This document shows, in pieces, positions 1 to 5,110 of a DNA stretch of 5,110 nt. The stretch covers positions 73,996 through 79,105 of the forward strand of contig DMDA01000030.1 in NCBI GenBank assembly GCA_003451595.1. The letters are read 5' to 3'. A program made the translations under genes and the position numbers. Under the pieces are notes generated by a model. It had not been told where the DNA came from. It saw nothing but the letters and a program-made list of their open reading frames with translations, and ran no database searches. Each line of letters opens with the position of its first letter. The stretch's first letter is position 1. Origin of the DNA: Chloroflexota bacterium (GTDB taxonomy: Bacteria > Chloroflexota > Anaerolineae > Caldilineales > Caldilineaceae).

Positions 1-153
1 GGCAGCGCCCTGGCGAATCTGGCTTGCTGCGGCCTTCAGCGCCATCGCCGCCGTCTTGAACACCCTTACGCGCAGCGCTGGCGAACGCCGCCTGTGCGCG
101 CCGTTGTCTATGCGCTGTTTGCTTGCAGCCTGATTGTGGCATTGACAATTTGA
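1..153 (+). CDS. possible 3' end of an upstream membrane-protein gene (partial)
   Basis: The frame starting at base 1 is open to a TGA at 151-153 and would encode the last 50 residues of a protein running in from the left. Its final 16 or so residues (VVYALFACSLIVALTI) are hydrophobic and look like a C-terminal transmembrane helix. The middle of this frame is arginine-rich and less protein-like. The frame starting at base 2 is also open, to a TGA at 131-133, and carries a different hydrophobic stretch early on (WLAAAFSAIAAVL). I cannot tell which frame is real, or whether a frameshift joins them. No family is recognised. If real, the gene ends about 40 bases before the peptidase start. Confidence 0.3.
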   Translation, partial: GSALANLACCGLQRHRRRLEHPYAQRWRTPPVRAVVYALFACSLIVALTI

Positions 154-170
154 TCACGAGTGGCTCTTAC
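142..170 (+). promoter_or_regulatory. candidate promoter for the M24 peptidase gene
   Basis: A perfect consensus -35 hexamer TTGACA lies at 142-147. It is followed after 17 bases by a weak -10 candidate, TCTTAC (165-170, three of six matches to TATAAT). Transcription would begin near 177, giving a leader of only about 18 bases that starts at or inside the ribosome binding site. The poor -10 and the cramped leader make this uncertain. The -35 overlaps the end of the possible upstream reading frame. Confidence 0.25.
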
Positions 171-194
171 ACAAGAAGGGAGAACATTTCAGAA

Positions 195-1403
195 ATGACG
201 ATCCAGACTATCCCAGACTACACCTTGATTCGCGAAAAACTTGACCAGGCGACCGGCATCCTGAACGAGCTGGGCGTCGATTGCTGGCTCACTTTTGTGC
301 GCGAGACCTCCGCCGTGCTTGACCCGGTGCTGCCCTTTATCTATGGGCACGATGTCACCTGGCAGAGCGCCTTCATCCTGACGCGCAGCGGACGGCGCAT
401 CGCCATCCTTGGCCGCTACGATGCCGAAAATGTGCACCGCCTGGGCGCCTACGATACAGTGCTCACCTATGACGCCGCTTTCAGCGCGCCACTGCACCAG
501 GCGCTGGCGGAACTCGCCCCACAGCAGATCGCGCTCAACTACTCGACCAATAACTCGCACGCCGACGGCTTGACGTACGGGTTGTACTTGCTGCTGCACG
601 AATATCTGCGCGATACGCCCTACCCGGCGCGTTTCACCTCTGCGGAACACATCGTCACCGCGCTGCGCAGCCGCAAGACGCCGGCCGAAGTCGAACGCAT
701 CAAGGCGGCGATCGACACAACCTTCGACATCTACCGGCGCGCCTTTGCACTGATCCAGGTTGGCACAACCGAGCGTGCGATCGGCGACTTCATGCATGCC
801 GAGGTTGATGCGCGTGGGTTGGAGACATCCTGGGAGCGAGCGGCGTGTCCGGCGGTCAACAGCGGGCCGGACACACCCGTCGGTCATGCCGGGCCTACTG
901 ACATGCGCGTGGCGCCCGGTCATCTCGTCCACTTTGACTTTGGCGTCAAACAGAACGAGTACTGTTCCGATATCCAGCGCGTCGCCTATGTGTTGCGCCC
1001 AGGCGAGGAAGCTGCGCCCGAGCCGGTGCAGCGCGGCTTCGACACCGTCGTGCGCGCGATCCAGGCGGCGGTGGCGGCGATGAAACCGGGCGTCACCGGT
1101 CGCGAAGTCGACGCCGTAGCGCGCAAGGTGATCACCGACGCCGGCTATCCTGAATTCAAATACGCCACCGGCCATCATCTCGGTCGCGCCTGTCATGACG
1201 GCGGCGGCGTACTCGGCCCACTATGGGAGCGCTACGGCGACACGCCCAACTATCCGCTCGAAGTCGGACACGTCTACACCGTCGAGCCAGGGCTGTTCGT
1301 CGAAGGCTATGGCTACATGGGGTTGGAAGAAGATGTGCTGGTGACGGAGAATGGCACAATTTTTCTAGGCGCGCCGCAGACGGAGTTGATTTTGGTGCGC
1401 TGA
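195..1403 (+). CDS. M24B-family metallopeptidase (Xaa-Pro aminopeptidase/prolidase type)
   Basis: This 402-residue protein should be a cytoplasmic dinuclear-metal peptidase cleaving peptides with proline in the second position. Residues about 10-150 match a creatinase-type N-terminal domain and about 165-400 the pita-bread catalytic fold. All five metal ligands are visible: D248 (HFDFG), D259 (CSDIQ), H327 (TGHHLG), E364 (TVEPG) and E379 (GLEED). H231 (VGHAGP) and H334 (CHD) match the extra histidines of proline-specific members. The arginine usually two residues before the last ligand is Leu377. The ATG at 195 is preferred because it has AAGGGAG at 176-182 and begins a sensible N-terminus; the frame stays open upstream to a TTG at 123, but those residues are not family-like. 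The length is normal for the family. No signal peptide is seen. Exact substrate is unknown; family confidence is high, aminopeptidase versus dipeptidase is not settled. Confidence 0.95.
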   Translation: MTIQTIPDYTLIREKLDQATGILNELGVDCWLTFVRETSAVLDPVLPFIYGHDVTWQSAFILTRSGRRIAILGRYDAENVHRLGAYDTVLTYDAAFSAPLHQALAELAPQQIALNYSTNNSHADGLTYGLYLLLHEYLRDTPYPARFTSAEHIVTALRSRKTPAEVERIKAAIDTTFDIYRRAFALIQVGTTERAIGDFMHAEVDARGLETSWERAACPAVNSGPDTPVGHAGPTDMRVAPGHLVHFDFGVKQNEYCSDIQRVAYVLRPGEEAAPEPVQRGFDTVVRAIQAAVAAMKPGVTGREVDAVARKVITDAGYPEFKYATGHHLGRACHDGGGVLGPLWERYGDTPNYPLEVGHVYTVEPGLFVEGYGYMGLEEDVLVTENGTIFLGAPQTELILVR

Positions 1404-1577
1404 CCGGGCGACTTCGGCTTGCGGCCTGCGATTCATGGGGCTTTACCAATAGACACAATCGATGCAGGCATCGCAGATTTGGCTTCCAGCTGGGCGCCCC
1501 GAATTGGTCAGGCCGTCACGCCGGAGGCGGTAAGCGGCGGGATATGGCTATGCACCACGCGTGGACTTTGGCTTCCT

Positions 1578-1601
1578 GCCGGTGAACATCGATTCACCGG
1601 C
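1578..1601. repeat. perfect 9-bp inverted repeat (candidate operator or hairpin)
   Basis: The arms GCCGGTGAA (1578-1586) and TTCACCGGC (1593-1601) pair perfectly around a 6-base centre. The sequence after the right arm is not a T-run, so an intrinsic terminator is unlikely. The dyad ends just before the promoter candidate for the Yip1-like operon and is centred about 52 bases upstream of the predicted transcription start. That position suits a regulator binding site. It could instead be an RNA hairpin in the 3' end of the peptidase transcript. Confidence 0.55.
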
Positions 1602-1605
1602 GACC

Positions 1606-1635
1606 TTTCGATCACCGCTTTGTCTGTGCTATGAT
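1606..1635 (+). promoter_or_regulatory. candidate extended -10 promoter for the Yip1-like pair
   Basis: TATGAT at 1630-1635 differs from the consensus -10 by one base and is preceded by TGC (1627-1629), making an extended -10 element. The best -35 candidate is TTTCGA at 1606-1611, 18 bases upstream and weak, which is tolerable when the TGn extension is present. Transcription would start near 1642, giving a leader of about 71 bases before the ATG at 1713. Confidence 0.4.
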
Positions 1636-1712
1636 GCTGCGCACGAGATCATCCGCTGGATTGACGCCTGGAATGCGAGTTCGACGGCGTTAACGTTCAA
1701 CTGGGAATCATC

Positions 1713-2417
1713 ATGTTACAACCACGAGCCTACCCGGAATTGGTTGCCAAGGCGCTTGTCCTTGACAACGACCCTTTCGAAGCAATGGTGGATGACGACA
1801 ATCCCTGGATGGAGGGATTTGTGTTGGTGGTAGCGGTGAGCGTGTTAGCCGGGGTGGCGCTTGCCTTCGGCGGCTGGCTGACGGCCGCCACCTTGCCTGC
1901 GCCCGACGCTGCACTCACGACGATCTTACAGGGGGGGCGTCAGCTGGCCGCCCTGCTGTCGCTGCCCACCGCTGCCGTTAAGCAGGTGATCACGGCGGTA
2001 TGGTCGCTCACCGCGTTTAGTTCCGGCTATCGCGGCGGCTGGAGCCATCTGCTGCCGATCATCAGCGTGCCGGGCATGGCGTTGGTCTGGTGGATTTTCT
2101 TCAGCGTGGCAGCCTTTGGCATTGCGCGCGCCTTTGGCGGCAATGGCGCGCTGCGCACCACTCTCGGCGCCGCTGCACTGACCGTTGCCCCACTCAGCTT
2201 CCTGTTGCTGAGCATCGTGCCCTTTGCTGGCGTCAGCAGCGTCATGCTGGTGGTGTGGAGCGCCTTGATCGGCTACCGGGCGATCCACGTAGCGCAGGAG
2301 CTGGATTGGCGTCGCGCCGCGCTGACCACACTCATCGTCTACGCTATGGCGGCAGTTGTCATCTTACTGTTGGCCGCAGCCTTTGGGCTTGGCTATTCGA
2401 CAGGAGGACTTCGATGA
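1713..2417 (+). CDS. Yip1-domain-like integral membrane protein, first of a pair
   Basis: This 234-residue protein has a short polar N-terminus with a DPFE motif (20-23) followed by about five hydrophobic helices, roughly at 35-57, 113-138, 146-168, 171-190 and 202-227. The layout and the C-terminal pattern (G-x-L-R-T-T ahead of one helix, then A-P-L, I-V-P-F-A-G, L-x-W-R-R) fit the Yip1/YIF1-like membrane domain family, whose bacterial function is unknown. The start is the ATG at 1713, with a modest GGGA six bases upstream. The gene ends in an ATGA overlap with the next gene, so the two are surely co-transcribed and probably translationally coupled. A run of seven G (1931-1937) lies in the coding region. 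The protein should sit in the cytoplasmic membrane. Family assignment is from sequence pattern only. Confidence 0.8.
   Translation: MLQPRAYPELVAKALVLDNDPFEAMVDDDNPWMEGFVLVVAVSVLAGVALAFGGWLTAATLPAPDAALTTILQGGRQLAALLSLPTAAVKQVITAVWSLTAFSSGYRGGWSHLLPIISVPGMALVWWIFFSVAAFGIARAFGGNGALRTTLGAAALTVAPLSFLLLSIVPFAGVSSVMLVVWSALIGYRAIHVAQELDWRRAALTTLIVYAMAAVVILLLAAAFGLGYSTGGLR
2402..2407 (+). promoter_or_regulatory. strong Shine-Dalgarno that sets the start of the second Yip1-like gene
   Basis: AGGAGG lies inside the last codons of the first Yip1-like gene, six bases before the ATG at 2414. It decides the start of the second gene, because that reading frame stays open for another 324 bases upstream, inside its neighbour. 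Confidence 0.85.
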
Positions 2418-3187
2418 GCTTGCACACACATATCGTCATGCCGGGGCGAGCGCCGCGTGAAGAATGGATGCAACGCCGCTACTGGCTGCCTGATTTCAAT
2501 CAGATGTGGAACGCCGCTCGCTTGAATCTCGCCGATGCGCTTGATCCTTTTGAGCGCAGGACGATCACAGTGTCGATGCGTCAGGGAATCGGGTTGATTG
2601 TAGTGCTTGGCCTGCTGGCGGGCATCCCGACGCTGCTGGCAAATCTGTGGTTGGGCTTGAGCATGGGAACTGCCGTGCCGCTGGCAGCCGCTGCTACGTC
2701 ATTGGCGGAGCTTGCCGCCGGCTATCCTGCCAATCCGGTCGTCAGCGAGATTGCGCATACCGCCGGTCTACTGGCTGGCATCGAGCCGCGTATGCCGGGC
2801 TTGCTGGCGGCGTTGCTTTCGGCGCTGGGTCTGTGGCTGAATTGGCCGCTGAGCTGGCTGGCCAACTGGATCGTCTATGGCGCGGTCGTTGCCGGGCTGG
2901 CGCGGCTGATGGGCGCGCCCAACAACCTGCAAACCTTGTTTGCCGCCACTAGTTTCACCGCTGTGCCGCTCGTACTCACCGGGCTAAGCCCGATCCCTTT
3001 CATCGGTCCGCTTGCCGCTGTCACAGGCGTCATCTGGGCCTTTGTGCTCTACTATCAGGCCGTTCGGCGCGTTACTGGTCTCGACGCGACGCGTACGCTG
3101 CTAAGCCTGCTCCTGCCCATCGTGGTCATTGCGGCGATTCCGACGTTGTTGGCATTGGGGCTACTGCTTCTTGTGCTCGTCGCCTGA
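2414..3187 (+). CDS. Yip1-domain-like integral membrane protein, second of a pair
   Basis: This protein has 257 residues. A soluble N-terminus of about 55 residues is rich in charged and aromatic residues, with a DPFE motif at 44-47. Hydrophobic segments follow near 59-79, 85-103, 127-163 (possibly two helices), 173-190, 195-215 and 228-256. The last third parallels the preceding gene product: G-x-x-x-x-L-x-T, then V-P-L, then S-P-I-P-F-I-G, then a helix ending near A-V-R-R, then L-D-A-T-R. Both proteins therefore look like diverged members of the same Yip1-like family. The start is the ATG at 2414, which overlaps the previous TGA and follows a perfect AGGAGG. Its function is unknown; a role in membrane organisation or as a partner of its neighbour is inference only. 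Confidence 0.8.
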   Translation: MSLHTHIVMPGRAPREEWMQRRYWLPDFNQMWNAARLNLADALDPFERRTITVSMRQGIGLIVVLGLLAGIPTLLANLWLGLSMGTAVPLAAAATSLAELAAGYPANPVVSEIAHTAGLLAGIEPRMPGLLAALLSALGLWLNWPLSWLANWIVYGAVVAGLARLMGAPNNLQTLFAATSFTAVPLVLTGLSPIPFIGPLAAVTGVIWAFVLYYQAVRRVTGLDATRTLLSLLLPIVVIAAIPTLLALGLLLLVLVA

Positions 3188-3347
3188 CATGAAAATAAGG
3201 GCGAGGGTCGAAACACTGCTGCCAAATTTTGATGATCAATTGCGCCCATGTAGAGGCATGGACACCGACATAGACCGGGGGCTGACGTAGACTGGAGCGT
3301 GGGCGGCTGCGAGCCGCCCCTACACTACACCTCGCAACCTGCTTTTC
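3188..3347. other. intergenic gap between convergent genes
   Basis: The 160 bases between the second Yip1-like gene and the moaB-like gene contain no coding frame worth calling. The only clear structure is the palindrome at 3301-3324. No hairpin followed by a T-run is seen for either strand. Confidence 0.6.
3301..3324. repeat. GC-rich palindrome ending in CCCCTACA, possible interspersed repeat and bidirectional terminator
   Basis: GGGCGGCT (3301-3308) and AGCCGCCC (3312-3319) form a perfect 8-bp stem around a 3-base loop. The right side continues as CCCCTACA. This matches, from memory, the widespread GTAGGGGCG...CGCCCCTAC intergenic palindromes of Chloroflexota and some other phyla, here with a decayed left outer arm (GCGT in place of TGTAG). 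It lies between convergent gene ends, so it may stop transcription from both sides, although no T-run accompanies it. Confidence 0.6.
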
Positions 3348-3857
3348 CTACCGGATCAACTCCCACGCCAGGTGTTGAATCTCTGGCAGGATAAGCTTTT
3401 CTAACGCCAGTTGCACGGCATTGGGTGAACCGGGCGTGCTAAAGACGATCTTGTCGCGATAGACGCCGGCCGTCGCCCGGCTCAACATTGCCGCAGCGCC
3501 GACCTGTTCGTAGCTCAACATGCGGAACAACTCGCCGAAGCCGGGCAGCGGCTTCTCAAGCATTCGCTGGATCACATCATAGGTGCGGTCGCGACGTCCG
3601 ATGCCGGTGCCGCCGTTAAAGATGATCAGTCGCGCCTGCCCACCGGCGAGGTCATCCAGCGCGGCTAGCACTTGCTCCGGCTCATCCTTGACGATGCGAT
3701 AGCCGACGATCGTGTGTCCGGCTGCTTCCGCCAACTCCCGGATCAACCGGCCGCTGACATCAGTCTCCGGCGTGCGCGTGTCGCTGACGGTCACGATGGC
3801 GATAGGCACGCTTCCCTGTCCCGTAGCGGCCTGTCGGTGCAGCTCTGAACTCAGCAT
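3348..3857 (-). CDS. moaB: MoaB/MogA-family molybdenum cofactor biosynthesis protein
   Basis: This 169-residue cytoplasmic protein covers the whole MoaB/MogA molybdopterin-binding fold. Visible motifs are IVTVSDTR (21-28), VKDEPEQV (56-63), the pterin-binding GGTGIGRRD (82-90), PGFGELFRMLSYEQVG (105-120) and TPGSPNAV (141-148). The GFGE-FRMLS segment is typical of MoaB rather than MogA. Asp58 and Asp90 match the two acidic residues that MogA uses to adenylylate molybdopterin, so adenylyltransferase activity is plausible. The start is the ATG at 3857-3855, seven bases after AGGAGG; a TTG one codon upstream is too close to it. The ATG overlaps the stop of the upstream protease gene by one base. 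No other cofactor genes are in view. The exact step within cofactor synthesis is inferred. Confidence 0.93.
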   Translation of the reverse strand: MLSSELHRQAATGQGSVPIAIVTVSDTRTPETDVSGRLIRELAEAAGHTIVGYRIVKDEPEQVLAALDDLAGGQARLIIFNGGTGIGRRDRTYDVIQRMLEKPLPGFGELFRMLSYEQVGAAAMLSRATAGVYRDKIVFSTPGSPNAVQLALEKLILPEIQHLAWELIR

Positions 3858-5110
3858 CAATAAACCTCCTCGCGTTTGATCAGGATCGACTCGGCATCAT
3901 GAGGCGGACGCCCGTAGCTCTGCGTCGTCGTGATGCACGCGGCCTGGTTGCGGAACAGCCCCGCCCGCGCCTGCACACCAACAATAACGCGCGGCGTCAG
4001 GCTGGATAGACCGGTCGCCGCAGCGTCAGGCACGTCCAGGTAGTTCAAGCCGACGTCGCCGTTGGCGTGCAGCACAGTCTGGAAGGTTACCGTATACGGC
4101 GGCGACACACCCAACGCCGACGCTACGGCCTCGTACTGGATCACAAAACGATCCGACGCGGGCTGGAAGGTCTTGATGACGCCGCCCAAAGTTGGATCAA
4201 GATCAGCCCACCAGCCAAAGACGCCCTGCATCGGCTGGCCCAGCAGTGGCAGGCATTGCGTGACGCTGGGCGACGCCACCGCCGTATGCGTCCCTTCCGA
4301 AAAGGCGACAAAGCCATCGGCATAGACATAGGCAAGAGCATAACTGGCAGCGGTCGTTGTGTTCACCCCAGAAAGCGGGAAAGCAAAGGGCAACGCCACC
4401 GTCACATAGCCGCTGCTGCCAACCGCCAGCACGGTCGGGGTGACGACCGGCGTTTCCCATGTGAAGGGGAGCGGTGTTGTGCTCGCCGATGGCGCAGGTG
4501 GATTGCTCACCAACGGCAGATATTGGGAAGGTGTAAACTCGCCCACACCGAGCGAAATCGGTAGTTGCTTCGCCGTACGCCTGCCTTGACTGTCTGTGAA
4601 GTTGAGAGGGATGGCGGTGTTGTAAGCGCCCGTGAGCAGGTGCGTTGGCGAAATCTCAACCGTGAAATAGAGTGGCTGACCGTAGCGCACCGAGCTGGCG
4701 AAGCTACTGCCGCCAATATTGAGCACGCGCAACCAATCCGTCATGGGGATTGTGCCGGTCACGTTTGTCGATTGCAGGCTGACGCTCTCGACAAGGGCTG
4801 TGGCCGTGAAAGGGGCGGCGCCCGACAGCACGGTCGCCCCGATTGCGGTCGGCGTGATCGCTGGTGCGGTGTTGCTCACTCGCCGCACCGCTGCCGCCAT
4901 GTCGAGCAGACCGGCGCCTACCTGGGTGCTGGGCAGCCCGATGGGGCGTGCGGTTTCCTCCAAAATAGCTTCGACCTGATCGTTGGTCAGACTGGGCTGC
5001 AGCGACAGCAGCATGGCCGCAGCTGCACTTACCAGTGGAGCGGCCATGCTGGTGCCCGGCTCGGTGCAGTAATAAGCGCTTCCTTCCGTGAGCAGCACGC
5101 GCCCCGCGCC
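3857..5110 (-). CDS. subtilisin-like (S8) serine protease, C-terminal part, cut by window edge
   Basis: The visible 417 residues are the C-terminal part of a probably secreted subtilase; the signal peptide and the catalytic Asp and His lie beyond base 5110. The fragment opens with the end of the S8 domain. Its nucleophile is Ser21 in GTSMAAP, followed by a typical helix and a closing G-A-G-L-L-D-M-A-A-A-V (residues 65-75). Residues about 95-190 form a beta-rich domain with W-L-R-V and L-T-G-A-Y-N-T-A-I patterns resembling BACON/Ig-like repeats. A YLPLVSN linker follows at 197-203, then a Pro/Ser/Thr stretch. Residues about 225-385 resemble the NIDO-like beta-sandwich found behind many extracellular proteases (ADGFVAF, GWWADLDPTLGG, FVIQYEAV, TFQTVLHANGDVGLNY). 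Only three cysteines are visible; C286 and C392 could pair. The stop TGA (3859-3857) overlaps the moaB start. The GTG at 5098 is internal, because the frame continues upstream to the edge. Confidence 0.93.
   Translation of the reverse strand, partial: GAGRVLLTEGSAYYCTEPGTSMAAPLVSAAAAMLLSLQPSLTNDQVEAILEETARPIGLPSTQVGAGLLDMAAAVRRVSNTAPAITPTAIGATVLSGAAPFTATALVESVSLQSTNVTGTIPMTDWLRVLNIGGSSFASSVRYGQPLYFTVEISPTHLLTGAYNTAIPLNFTDSQGRRTAKQLPISLGVGEFTPSQYLPLVSNPPAPSASTTPLPFTWETPVVTPTVLAVGSSGYVTVALPFAFPLSGVNTTTAASYALAYVYADGFVAFSEGTHTAVASPSVTQCLPLLGQPMQGVFGWWADLDPTLGGVIKTFQPASDRFVIQYEAVASALGVSPPYTVTFQTVLHANGDVGLNYLDVPDAAATGLSSLTPRVIVGVQARAGLFRNQAACITTTQSYGRPPHDAESILIKREEVY
3865..3870 (-). promoter_or_regulatory. 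strong Shine-Dalgarno for moaB inside the protease gene
   Basis: AGGAGG on the minus strand is formed by the Glu-Glu codons (GAGGAG) near the protease C-terminus plus the first base of the next codon. It is seven bases before the moaB ATG at 3857. It fixes that start and implies that ribosomes finishing the protease can re-initiate on moaB. Confidence 0.85.

Larger units (their letters stand above)
1404..1712. other. gene-free region between the peptidase and Yip1-like genes
   Basis: These 309 bases hold no convincing gene. Short open stretches exist (for example + strand 1419-1634, opening with a TTG), but they resemble no family and lack a good ribosome binding site. The region contains a perfect inverted repeat at 1578-1601 and an extended -10 promoter candidate at 1627-1635, both listed separately. 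An 8-bp palindrome CGTTAACG sits at 1688-1695, shortly before the next start codon. No classical hairpin-plus-T-run terminator for the peptidase gene is visible. Confidence 0.6.

Noticed and set aside
123..194. TTG start at 123 for the M24 peptidase, adding 24 residues
   Set aside because: The extra residues are not family-like, no good ribosome binding site precedes the TTG, and the ATG at 195 is preceded by AAGGGAG.
189..1196. Long open frame on the minus strand (about 335 codons) opposite the M24 peptidase gene
   Set aside because: It is antisense to a gene with complete catalytic motifs, its composition is rich in Arg, Asp and Gly with no recognisable motif, and such shadow frames are common in GC-rich DNA.
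1419..1634. 71-codon plus-strand frame in the gene-free region
   Set aside because: It opens with TTG, has no convincing ribosome binding site, overlaps the dyad and promoter candidate, and matches no family I recognise.
2090..2413. Upstream in-frame extension of the second Yip1-like gene
   Set aside because: It overlaps the well-supported first Yip1-like gene, its translation is Arg/His/Cys-rich and not membrane-like, and a perfect AGGAGG with an ATG at 2414 gives a better start.
3858..3860. TTG start for moaB one codon upstream of the ATG
   Set aside because: It would lie only four bases from the AGGAGG, while the ATG has the preferred spacing of seven.
4062..4564. Open frames on the plus strand opposite the protease
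   Set aside because: Their translations are Arg/His-rich without family motifs, and they lie inside a coding region with clear protease-associated domains on the other strand.
1..5110. CRISPR array, tRNA or rRNA gene, insertion sequence, toxin-antitoxin or phage defence module
   Set aside because: Reading both strands showed no regularly spaced repeats, no transposase or terminal repeats, no recognisable structural RNA and no defence-type protein motifs.

Overview
The window is GC-rich bacterial DNA with tightly packed genes. Four complete protein genes and one truncated gene are well supported. A possible fragment of a further gene lies at the left edge. The extracellular subtilase carries an internal Y-L-P-L-V linker and a beta-sandwich tail. 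It sits alongside Yip1-type membrane proteins and a GTAGGGGCG-type intergenic palindrome. Together these suggest a Chloroflexota bacterium (Anaerolineae/Caldilineae-like). This assignment rests on remembered family style, not on a marker gene, and is tentative.

Layout, left to right. Positions 1-153 may hold the hydrophobic C-terminus of a membrane protein on the + strand. A complete M24B (Xaa-Pro type) metallopeptidase follows at 195-1403 (+), with all five metal ligands. Next is a gene-free stretch of about 309 bases (1404-1712) with a perfect 9-bp dyad and an extended -10 promoter candidate. Two tandem membrane proteins of the Yip1 type follow (1713-2417 and 2414-3187, +). They overlap by four bases and are clearly related to each other. 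They converge with a minus-strand operon across a 160-base gap (3188-3347) that contains a palindrome. The minus-strand operon is read from right to left. It starts with the C-terminal 417 residues of a secreted subtilisin-like protease (3857-5110, cut by the window edge). A MoaB/MogA-type molybdenum cofactor gene (3348-3857) follows, overlapping the protease stop codon by one base.

How the genes relate. The two Yip1-like proteins are probably co-translated and may form a membrane complex. The protease and moaB are translationally linked, although no functional link between an exported protease and cytoplasmic molybdopterin chemistry is known to me. The M24 peptidase appears to be a stand-alone gene. 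I see no CRISPR array, tRNA, rRNA, insertion sequence or defence system. The most interesting points are the protease-moaB coupling, the diverged Yip1 pair, the catalytic residues retained in the MoaB-like protein, and the dyad just upstream of the Yip1 promoter candidate.
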